From assembly GCF_017498545.1 (NCBI RefSeq), contig NZ_CP071793.1, positions 11,402,256 to 11,466,255 on the forward strand: a stretch of DNA of 64,000 nucleotides, in the 5' to 3' direction. A model generated the notes under the pieces. The model worked only from the letters and a program-made list of their open reading frames with translations, was not told the DNA's origin and ran no database searches. Position numbers and translations under genes: made by a program. This document shows positions 53,777 through 61,159 of this stretch, piece by piece (position 1 is the first letter of the stretch; the number at the start of each line of letters is the position of its first letter). Source of the DNA: Sulfidibacter corallicola. Lineage in GTDB: Bacteria; Acidobacteriota; Holophagae; Acanthopleuribacterales; Acanthopleuribacteraceae.

Positions 53777-54571
53777 TCACCCGGCCAAGCGATCCAGCCG
53801 CAGGCGGTGCCGTTCGTCGAACAGGCGACGGGCCGTCAGGCGCACCGAACAAATCACGCCCAGGCCGGTTCCCGCCGCGATCAGGAACATGATCAGGATT
53901 TGGTACTTCACCGCCTCGGTCGGTGGGCTGCCCGCCAGGATCTGACCCGTCATCATGCCGGGCAGGCTCACCAATCCCGCCGCGGCCATCGCGTTGACGA
54001 TGGGGATCAGGCCGGCGCGAATGGCTTCCCGCGAAAGGGCCAACAGCGCCTCCGTGCGATCCTGACCCAACAACAGCCGCTGCTCGATGGTTTCCTTTTC
54101 GCGGATCACCGATTGAAGCAGGCGATCCACCCCCAGGGCGACGCCGGTCATGGTGTTGCCCAGCAGCATGCCCAGCAGCGGAATGGCGTACTGCGGGTCG
54201 TACCAGGGCTCGACGCCGATCATGGTGCGCAGCCCCAAAAAAGTGACACCGAACGAGGAAACCATCATCGAGGTGGTGCCCACGCCGAAGCCCCACCAAC
54301 CGCGCAGGGGGCGTTTTTGGCGCGCCATCACTTCCCTGCCCGCCGCCAGCAACATGATCGAGGCCACCAAGGTGGTCCACCACCAGGCTTCGTTGTCGAA
54401 AATGAACTTCAGGACCAGACCCAACAGGGAGAGCTGGACCGCGGTGCGAAGGGCACCGATCACGAGTTGCCGGCCGATGCCCAGCCGCGTGCGCCAACTG
54501 ATCAAGGCCAACACCAGGACCAACGAGGCCGCGATGGCCAAGTCCAACGGGGTCAGGGCGATGACACTCAT
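53777..54571 (-). CDS. fetB: FetB-like ABC permease (UPF0014)
   Basis: A 264-residue membrane protein. ATG 54571 has GGAGG 7 nt upstream and overlaps the ATPase gene's stop by 4 bp. Hydrophobic segments include LDLAIAASLVLVLALISW, LGLVLKFIF, TLVASIMLLAAG, AIPLLGMLLGNTMTGVALG and ILIMFLIAAGTGLGVIC. The core LLGMLLGNTMTGVALGVDRL and LVSLPGMMTGQILAGSPPTE is the signature of the UPF0014/FetB family, which in E. coli works with FetA in iron export and oxidative stress. Substrate in this organism is inferred only. Confidence 0.88.
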   Translation of the reverse strand: MSVIALTPLDLAIAASLVLVLALISWRTRLGIGRQLVIGALRTAVQLSLLGLVLKFIFDNEAWWWTTLVASIMLLAAGREVMARQKRPLRGWWGFGVGTTSMMVSSFGVTFLGLRTMIGVEPWYDPQYAIPLLGMLLGNTMTGVALGVDRLLQSVIREKETIEQRLLLGQDRTEALLALSREAIRAGLIPIVNAMAAAGLVSLPGMMTGQILAGSPPTEAVKYQILIMFLIAAGTGLGVICSVRLTARRLFDERHRLRLDRLAG

Positions 54572-55164
54572 GATTCCGCCTCCGCCGGCCGTGTTTCGAT
54601 GTGGAATCGGCGATTGGATACCCGTTCGATCTGGGCCGGCTCGTGGCTCACCCACAAGACAGGCGCGCCCAGGTCTTTTCGATAGCGCGCAATCACCGTT
54701 TCGACCCGTCGCTTGTTGTCCTCGTCCAGGCTGGCCGTGGGTTCGTCCAACAGCAACGCCTTGGGCCGGTGGGCCATGAGGCGCAACAACGCCAGGCGTT
54801 GTCGTTCGCCGGTGGACAGGCGATGGATCTGCCAGTCCCACACATCCTCTGCGAAACCCAAGTCGGCCAAGTCGTCCGCGCGGCGTTCGTCGAAGTGCTC
54901 GCCCACGGTTTCGAACCACCAACGGCTTTCGGTGGGAAGAAAGCCAACCAGACGCCGCCAGGTGGGCGCACTCATTTCGTTGCGGGATCGGCCGTCGAGA
55001 AACACGTCGCCTCGATTCGGGTCCAGGTCGGCGATGGCCCGCAGAAGCAGCGATTTCCCGGAACCGGAGGGGCCCACCACGCAGAGGCACTCGCCCGCAC
55101 CGACGTGCACATCGATGGGATCTCTTCCAAAGGCCTGCAGCCGCTTGATGTCCAGGTCGGGCAT
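54568..55164 (-). CDS. fetA: FetA-like ABC transporter ATPase
   Basis: A 198-residue ATPase starting at MPDLDIKRLQAFG (ATG 55164; the ribosome site is poor, and a TTG at 55206 would add 14 residues). Walker A is GPSGSGKS (about residues 30-37), signature LSTGERQRLAL, Walker B ALLLDEPTASLD and H-loop VSHEPA. The short length and the overlap with the UPF0014 permease gene identify it as the partner ATPase of a FetAB-like exporter. The start lies only about 95 bp from the end of the hairpin element, so its promoter may be within or beside that element. Confidence 0.88.
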   Translation of the reverse strand: MPDLDIKRLQAFGRDPIDVHVGAGECLCVVGPSGSGKSLLLRAIADLDPNRGDVFLDGRSRNEMSAPTWRRLVGFLPTESRWWFETVGEHFDERRADDLADLGFAEDVWDWQIHRLSTGERQRLALLRLMAHRPKALLLDEPTASLDEDNKRRVETVIARYRKDLGAPVLWVSHEPAQIERVSNRRFHIETRPAEAES

Positions 55165-55257
55165 AGGCGGTTCCCGCGCTCCACCAAATCCAATTCGTGC
55201 AGGCAAGTATACCCGAGATGGCGCTTGCGCGCGCGGGCCGACTCGGTTTCCAAGCAG

Positions 55258-56330
55258 GCATTTTTTTCACCGCAGAGTCGCGGCTCAGGCCAAGGGCCGG
55301 ATTGCCGCGCGCCGGTGTGCCAGACCATCGGTATTCCGACCACTGGGTTTTGAGGTGGGGTGACAATCGAAGCGAATCGCTTGGGAGTTCCCGCATTCAC
55401 GAGAGAGGCGCAAGGCCTGTAGGTTGGCCCGCTGGGCCGACTTTCGAAGCGACGTAACCCTCGATGAAGCGCCATCCCAAAGAGCCTTGCCGATCCTTTC
55501 CCTAAACGCTCACCCCAAAGCACCCATCCTCGTTGTTCCCGCATGCCGAGGGAGAAACCAGGCCAGTAGGTTGGCCCGCTGGGCCGACGTTTCGAAGCGA
55601 CCCAAGCAACAGCAATCAATTGCGCCAAAGAGCGAAGCCGATCATCTCCCTCGCGACCCCGATCCGAAGTCGCAAAGTTCAAAGTCCCCGCATCGCGAGA
55701 GGGGCGCCAGGCCTGTAAGTTCACCAGCTTGGTGAACCAATCGAAGCAACTCAAGCAACGACAATCAATTGAGCCAAAAAGCGGAGCCCGATATCTCCCT
55801 CGCGACCCCGATCCGAAGCCGCCAAGTTCAAAGTCCCCGCATCGCGAGAGGGGCGCCAGGCCTTTGGGTGGAGCAGCTTGCTCCACCAATCGAAGCGACC
55901 GAGCACAGATCGAAATCGATCATCGGGAGATCTAGAGGCCCGACTTATCCGCTTCGCTCTATTACCACTTGATCTTGCGAAGCATGGGCTGCTTCGAAGT
56001 GTCGGCCGGGCCGGCCAACCTACTGCAATGGCAACTCTCTCCTGGATTCAGGAACTCCTGGATGACGAGCTTCGATTGGTGGAGCAGGCTGCTCCACCTA
56101 CAGGCACTTCGCCTCTCTCTCGATGCGGGAACTGCTAGCATGCGCCCTTCGAAGTGTCGGCCGGGCCGGCCAACCTACTACAATCTCGACCCTCAAAGCA
56201 TGCGGGAACTCCTCGCATGGATTACTTCGACAAGTTCATCCGGCGGGCTTACCGCCCCTGATGCCCCTACCTGGCATGACGAATCTCTCGGCATTCGGGT
56301 ACCCCGAGCGGATTTACTTCAAACGAGGAT
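55258..56330 (+). repeat. Hairpin-repeat element, copy B (inverted partner of copy A)
   Basis: Begins TTTTTTTCACCGCAGAGTCG and carries hairpins at 55424-55440, 55571-55587, 55719-55737, 55867-55887 (one orientation, about 148-bp period), then 56002-56018, 56078-56098 and 56157-56173 (opposite orientation). Order, stem types and spacing mirror copy A, and the sequence between hairpins is nearly the same. After the last hairpin it differs from A by a roughly 100-bp insertion before the shared CCCCGAGCGGATT segment (about 56300). Several long open frames across both copies are products of the repeats, not genes. Confidence 0.85.
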
Positions 56331-56478
56331 CCAGGACTGGGACGATCACTTGGATATCTGCAAAAAAACTTGCTTTCAAATGTCTAAAATCTCCAAGTTG
56401 TCTGCACCGATACCCGTCACGAACTGTGAAAAGCTTCAAGAACGTCTCTGTGCGATCCAAATCGGAAATGAGGCGCCT

Positions 56479-57222
56479 ATGGTCGATGAAGTACCCCCGG
56501 ACCTCGCAGACAAAATGATCGATGCCCTCGCCTCGAGCGACATGGCCCATGCTCTCTTGCTCTACCACCGCGTCCGCGGCTCGGATTTGGAAACCGCCTG
56601 GAAGGTTGTGGCGCAAATGCTTCGGGACCTGGGTGAGGAACCGAATGCATCCGCACGACATGCGATCATTCGCGAAGTCAAGGAAGTGTTGACCATGGAC
56701 CGGCGCACCAGATTCAAGCGGTTCATGGGTGCCCTCGCCCTGGCGCTACTCTGTTGCGGTTTCTCGGGTTACGTGCTCTTGGACAAATCGGCACGGCTGA
56801 AGACCTCGTTGCAGTCCTTGTTTTGGTCCTCGGCCCAAGCGACGGTTCTCGAGGTGCGAACCCATTCCACACGAAAATATGAACAACAACGGCAGGTGGA
56901 CCGCCATTACCAAGACCTTCAATACCAATATGCGGTGGAAGGAAACCTGTACACCGGCTACAGGGGCAACCTTCAGTATTACCCGGGACTCGGGGACGAG
57001 CCCTTGAAAAAGGGGGACCCGATCACCGTTCTCTATAACCCGAAGACGCCTGGCCAATCCCTCTATAAGCGATCGATCTATCGCTTGGTCGTTACGTCCC
57101 TGTTCAACCTGGGTATTCTGGGGTTTGGCCTGTTGGTCGCGGTGTTCGCTTTTCACCGAGAGCGGCGTTGGCGCCATTTGAAGCGATTGGATGAGCAAAT
57201 GGGTGAGACCACTCAGAGCTGA
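56479..57222 (+). CDS. DUF3592-like membrane protein
   Basis: A 247-residue protein. The frame is open far upstream into the repeat element; I prefer ATG 56479 (MVDEVPPDLADKM) with GAGG about 5 nt upstream, though ATG 56380 is possible without a ribosome site. Residues 1-70 form a helical segment (ALLLYHRVRGSDLETAWKVV) reminiscent of ribosomal L7/L12-like helix pairs. A membrane helix (FMGALALALLCCGFSGYVLL) precedes an extracytoplasmic beta domain (YQYAVEGNLYTGYRGNL, KKGDPITVLYNPKTPGQS) of DUF3592 type, and a second helix (LFNLGILGFGLLVAVFAF) leads to a basic tail. Role unknown. Confidence 0.75.
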   Translation: MVDEVPPDLADKMIDALASSDMAHALLLYHRVRGSDLETAWKVVAQMLRDLGEEPNASARHAIIREVKEVLTMDRRTRFKRFMGALALALLCCGFSGYVLLDKSARLKTSLQSLFWSSAQATVLEVRTHSTRKYEQQRQVDRHYQDLQYQYAVEGNLYTGYRGNLQYYPGLGDEPLKKGDPITVLYNPKTPGQSLYKRSIYRLVVTSLFNLGILGFGLLVAVFAFHRERRWRHLKRLDEQMGETTQS

Positions 57223-57509
57223 TCTGGCCCAGCCGACGCGGCCCGGTTTCGGTTCGTTGCCCGCTGCCCGCGTTCACCGCTGTCCCTGCGCCAATCCCGA
57301 CGCGAGATTCCCCACGCAACGGTTCGTGCCACGAGTGGACCAAAGGGTCCTGCACAAAAAAAGCCATCAGGTGTCGCTTCCCGAGTCGCCGCCGATCGGG
57401 ATGGGCATTTGTCGTTCTGGCTCGGGTCGAGATGCCCCAGGGTTTCGGACCGACTGTTTCAACGGAGGTTCCGAGGCCGAGCAACAAAAAGAACATCTCT
57501 CCCGTAGTG

Positions 57510-57531
57510 GTGTTATACTTGAGTACAACAC
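57510..57531. promoter_or_regulatory. Palindromic operator of the YtrA-type regulator
   Basis: A 22-bp inverted repeat: GTGTT-A-TACT, central TG, AGTA-C-AACAC; only the fourth pair outside the core (A/C) mismatches. It ends 37 bp upstream of the GntR gene start, the usual place for autoregulation in this family. Confidence 0.7.
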
Positions 57532-57568
57532 CTAAACACTAAGCAACCGGAACCCCACAGGCCCATCC

Positions 57569-57946
57569 ATGCACATCTCCTGGAACGACAACATTCCGAT
57601 CTACATCCAGCTAAGGGATCACATGATTGCGCTCATTCTTTCCGGCGCGGTGGCCGAAGGCGAAGCCCTCCCTTCCGTGCGCACCGTCGCCGCGGATTTC
57701 CGGCTCAACCCGATCACCGTATCCAAAGCCTTCCAACTCCTCGTCGAAACCGGACTGGTGGAAAAACGACGCGGGCGCGGCATGTTCGTCGCCGAGGGAG
57801 CACACCGGCAACTGCTTGCGGCCGAACGCGCCAAGTTTCTGACCGAGGAGTGGCCCGCCATCGTGTCGCGCATCCGGCAACTGGGCCTGGATCCCGCGGA
57901 ACTCCTCGAATCCGTCGGCCAACCAAAGGGGGACACACCGTCATGA
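57569..57946 (+). CDS. GntR-family regulator, YtrA subfamily
   Basis: A 125-residue regulator. Residues 8-75 are the GntR winged helix (IPIYIQLRDHMIALILSG, ALPSVRTVAADFRLNPITVS, KAFQLLVETGLVEKRRGRGM). The short helical C-terminus (about 50 residues, LLAAERAKFLTEEWPAIVSR) without a ligand-binding domain is typical of YtrA regulators, which control adjacent ABC transporter genes, often in response to antimicrobial peptides or envelope stress. It overlaps the ABC ATPase gene by 4 bp (ATGA). A good palindromic operator lies just upstream. Confidence 0.92.
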   Translation: MHISWNDNIPIYIQLRDHMIALILSGAVAEGEALPSVRTVAADFRLNPITVSKAFQLLVETGLVEKRRGRGMFVAEGAHRQLLAAERAKFLTEEWPAIVSRIRQLGLDPAELLESVGQPKGDTPS

Positions 57947-58800
57947 CCGCGATCGTCAGCGCCCGCGGGCTCCACAAACACTACGGCTCACTCCGCGTCC
58001 TTGACGGCGTGGACCTGAACATCGAGAAAGGCGCCATCGTCGGCCTGATCGGACCGAACGGCGCCGGCAAGACCACCCTGCTCAAGGCCCTGCTGGGTCT
58101 TTGCCGGTTCGAAGGCGAACTGGAGGTGCTCGGTCTCGATCCCAGGCGGCAACGCCACGACCTGAGCCGGCAGATCTGCTTCATCGCCGACGTATCGGTG
58201 TTGCCCCGTTGGCTGAAGGCCGGCCAGGCTCTCGAACTCGTACGCGACATCCACCCCTTGTTCGATATGGACCGCGCCCGGTCGTATCTGGATCAAACCC
58301 GGATTCCCATGAACAAAAAGGTGGCGCACCTCTCGAAAGGCATGATCACCCAGCTCTACCTGGCCCTGGTCATGGCCATCGACGCGCCCTTGTTGATTCT
58401 GGACGAGCCGACCCTCGGGCTCGACATCCTCTATCGCAAGAAATTCTACGACCACCTGATTCAGGACTACCACGACCGCGAACGCACCATCATCGTGACG
58501 ACCCACCAGGTCGAGGAAATCGAGACGCTGCTGACCCATCTGCTGTTCCTGAAGGACGGCAAGCTGGTGCTGAACACCTCGATGGCATCGGTCGCCGACG
58601 AGTACTGCGAACTGATGGTGCCCAAGGATCGCGCCCAAGCCGGCCGCGATCTGGGTCCCATCGGCGAACGCGAGGTGTTCGGTCGCAAGTTGTTTCTGTA
58701 CAAAGGGGTGGAGCGTGATGTCCTGGGCCGCTTGGGCGAGCTGCACACGCCGGGCATCGTCGACCTCTACCTCGCGTTGATGAAGGAGGACGCCGCGTGA
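57943..58800 (+). CDS. ABC transporter ATP-binding protein (YtrB-like)
   Basis: A 285-residue ATPase; ATG 57943 overlaps the regulator's stop codon. Walker A GPNGAGKTT, Walker B LLILDEPTLGLD, H-loop TTHQVEE. The signature is LSKGM rather than LSGGQ, a variant common in YtrB-type ATPases. The C-terminal 70 residues (after VADEY) form a small extra domain usual for exporter ATPases of this group. Couples to the permease encoded next (4-bp overlap). Likely role: antibiotic or lipid export, or envelope stress response; the substrate is unknown. Confidence 0.92.
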   Translation: MTAIVSARGLHKHYGSLRVLDGVDLNIEKGAIVGLIGPNGAGKTTLLKALLGLCRFEGELEVLGLDPRRQRHDLSRQICFIADVSVLPRWLKAGQALELVRDIHPLFDMDRARSYLDQTRIPMNKKVAHLSKGMITQLYLALVMAIDAPLLILDEPTLGLDILYRKKFYDHLIQDYHDRERTIIVTTHQVEEIETLLTHLLFLKDGKLVLNTSMASVADEYCELMVPKDRAQAGRDLGPIGEREVFGRKLFLYKGVERDVLGRLGELHTPGIVDLYLALMKEDAA

Positions 58801-59744
58801 AATCCTTCGTCGCCCTGCTCAAACGGGAGTATTACCAGTACCGGGGTCCCCTGCTCTTCACACCGCTCTTGATCGCCGGCATCCTGTTCACCCTCGCCAT
58901 GTTGAGCCTGTGGACCCCCTACCGGCTGGTGGAGGCGTTGATCGATGCAGGTCCACAGGAAAACTTCGCCCAGCTCCCCGAGTTCCTCGCCGGCCAAGAC
59001 GCCGCCACCCGCCGCGACACGATGGAACGCTTGTTGTTCGGCGTCTCGATTCCCTTTCACATCGGCTGGTTCATTGCGCTCCTGGTGTATCTGTCGAACA
59101 GCCTGTACCGCGATCGCCGCGACCGATCGCTGTTGTTTTGGAAGTCCCTTCCCATTTCGGACACCCGCAGCGTGGCGGCCAAGGTGGTTTCGGCCAGCCT
59201 GGTGGGGCCCGCCATCATGTGGTCGACCATCGTCGTCATCCACCTGCTGCTGTTGATGTTGTTGGCGATCATGGCGTGGCGGTCGGGGGTTCCGGTTTGG
59301 GATACCGTGCTGCTGCCCGGCAATCCCTTCTCGGTGTGGTTGAGGCTGGGATTGGGTTACCTGTTGCAGATGGGATGGTACCTGCCCCTGTTCGGCTACC
59401 TCCTGCTCGCCTCGGCCCACGCCCGCAAGTCTCCGCAACTCTACGTGTTCGGCCCCTTGTTGGTGCTGGCCCTGCTCGAGGGCATGCTTTCGAGAAGTAT
59501 CGAATTCCTCCGACTGCTCCAAGTCCGGGCCTGGGGCGGGCCGGTTCCGATGGTGCTCAAAATCCCCAACGGCATGGTGGGATTCCCCATCGAACTGGAC
59601 CAGACCAACCTCGATTACCACGTCATCCATTGGCAGGAACTGCAGGCGTTCCTGCTCCAACCCGCTTATTGGCTCGGCCTCGTGCCAGGCCTGCTCATGA
59701 TCGTCGTGGCCATCAGGGCCTGCCGGTACCACGAAGATCTCTAA
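58797..59744 (+). CDS. ABC transporter permease
   Basis: A 315-residue membrane protein starting at GTG 58797 within GTGA, with AAGGAGG about 8 nt upstream inside the preceding gene. About six hydrophobic segments: PLLFTPLLIAGILFTLAML, IGWFIALLVYL, IVVIHLLLLMLLAIMAW, LGLGYLLQMGWYLPLFGYLL, VFGPLLVLALLEG and WLGLVPGLLMIVVAI. A large loop (about 45-80) follows the first helix, as in ABC-2-type permeases. Third gene of the GntR-ATPase-permease operon. Confidence 0.9.
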   Translation: MKSFVALLKREYYQYRGPLLFTPLLIAGILFTLAMLSLWTPYRLVEALIDAGPQENFAQLPEFLAGQDAATRRDTMERLLFGVSIPFHIGWFIALLVYLSNSLYRDRRDRSLLFWKSLPISDTRSVAAKVVSASLVGPAIMWSTIVVIHLLLLMLLAIMAWRSGVPVWDTVLLPGNPFSVWLRLGLGYLLQMGWYLPLFGYLLLASAHARKSPQLYVFGPLLVLALLEGMLSRSIEFLRLLQVRAWGGPVPMVLKIPNGMVGFPIELDQTNLDYHVIHWQELQAFLLQPAYWLGLVPGLLMIVVAIRACRYHEDL

Positions 59745-60165
59745 CATCCCCAGCTACTACCAGACCCACAACCCATAGCGCCTACCGCACCGGTTCGCCC
59801 CTTCCCGAGGGTTGATGCCGCGAAGCCCGATCGCTCCTTGCGAGGGGATCGCCAGGGCCGTTCGAGCAAGGCGCCCCACTTTCCAAAGACGAGACAGATA
59901 AACGCCGGCCCCACGGGCAACTGGCGCGAGAGAACCGATCCCGAGGCGTCGGCAGGGATTCGCTTGCCCCAAATCCGGGTAGCGCGATCCCGAAGGCCAC
60001 CCTTCATCCCCACCCCGCATGATCGAGGTCCGTCCCCGGTTCGCTCGCGGTGCGTCCAGACTCCCGGATCCGCATATCCAACACAAGCACTTTAAACACA
60101 ACAGCTTGCAAATCAAAAAAAACACAAACCACACCACTTCCCGGTCGAAACGGACAGGAGGAACC
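59745..60165. other. Intergenic region between two ABC operons
   Basis: About 420 bp without a supported gene. The last 90 bp before 60166 are A-rich on the plus strand and probably include the promoter or leader of the second operon. No hairpin with a T run was found. Confidence 0.4.
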
Positions 60166-61047
60166 ATGTTGTCCATTCGGAATCTCTCGAAAACCTACGC
60201 CAATGGGGTGCGCGCCATCGACGACGTGAACCTGGAAATCGGGCAAGGCCTGTTTGGGTTGCTGGGCCCCAATGGAGCCGGCAAATCATCGCTGATGCGC
60301 ACCATCGCAGGCCTTCAGGCACCCGACTCGGGATCGATCCACTTCGACGACACCGATATCGTGGCCGATCGGCCGGCCGTTCGCCGCGTCCTCGGCTACC
60401 TGCCTCAGGAGTTCGGCGTCTATCCCCGCATGTCGGCCCAGGCGATGCTGGACCATTTCGCGATCCTGAAGGGTTTGACCGACCGGCGCGCACGCAAGGC
60501 CGAGGTCGCGGCCCGTCTCGAGCAGACCAACCTGTACGAGGTGCGAAAAAAGCCCGTGGCCAGTTTTTCCGGGGGCATGAAACGTCGGTTCGGCATCGCC
60601 CAGGCCTTGCTGGGGAATCCGGCCTTGATCATCGTGGACGAACCGACGGCGGGTTTGGATCCCAGCGAGCGCAACCGGTTCAATCGGCTGCTCGCCCGAC
60701 TTGGGGAACAGGCGGTGGTCCTGTTATCGACACACATCGTGGACGACGTGGCCAATTTGTGTTCCCGAATGGCGATCATGGGCGGCGGTCGCATTCTTCG
60801 ACTGGACAGTCCTCAACGCACGGTTGGGGAACTGCGCGGTCTGTTATGGCGCAAACGGGCCACGATCGAAGAACTCGCGGAACAAGAAAGACACTGGACG
60901 CCGATCGCCACCAAGCTGAGCGGCGGCCATACCTGGATATGGGTCCGCGCCGAGACGAAACCGGGCGAGGACTTCGAGTCCGTGGAACCGCGGTTGGAGG
61001 ACGCCTACTTCGAAACCCTGCGCCGCCACGGTCTCCAGGCCAGCTAG
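60166..61047 (+). CDS. ABC transporter ATP-binding protein
   Basis: A 293-residue ATPase; ACAGGAGG lies 4 nt before ATG 60166. Walker A GPNGAGKSS, Q-loop YLPQEFG, signature FSGGMKRRFGIAQALLG, Walker B LIIVDEPTAGLD, H-loop LSTHIVDD. It resembles ATPases paired with the large permease/M1-peptidase fusions found in Acidobacteriota and Bacteroidota, and that fusion is encoded 112 bp downstream. The last 60 residues (HWTPIATKLSGG, LEDAYFETLRR) are the usual extra C-terminal region of exporter ATPases. Confidence 0.92.
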   Translation: MLSIRNLSKTYANGVRAIDDVNLEIGQGLFGLLGPNGAGKSSLMRTIAGLQAPDSGSIHFDDTDIVADRPAVRRVLGYLPQEFGVYPRMSAQAMLDHFAILKGLTDRRARKAEVAARLEQTNLYEVRKKPVASFSGGMKRRFGIAQALLGNPALIIVDEPTAGLDPSERNRFNRLLARLGEQAVVLLSTHIVDDVANLCSRMAIMGGGRILRLDSPQRTVGELRGLLWRKRATIEELAEQERHWTPIATKLSGGHTWIWVRAETKPGEDFESVEPRLEDAYFETLRRHGLQAS

Positions 61048-61159
61048 CGCCCGTCCGGAAACGGAATCGTGGCTGCTCTCCCAGCCGCCCGGCACGACGG
61101 ACCGGGTCTCAGGCCCCGTTCGCCAAGTACCGGCAACCCACACCTTGGAGGTTTTGTCG

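Noticed and set aside
55384..55890. CRISPR array suggested by the regular 148-bp period
   Set aside because: The repeats are hairpins within long conserved units, the spacers are not unique, and the pattern reverses orientation; no cas genes are near.
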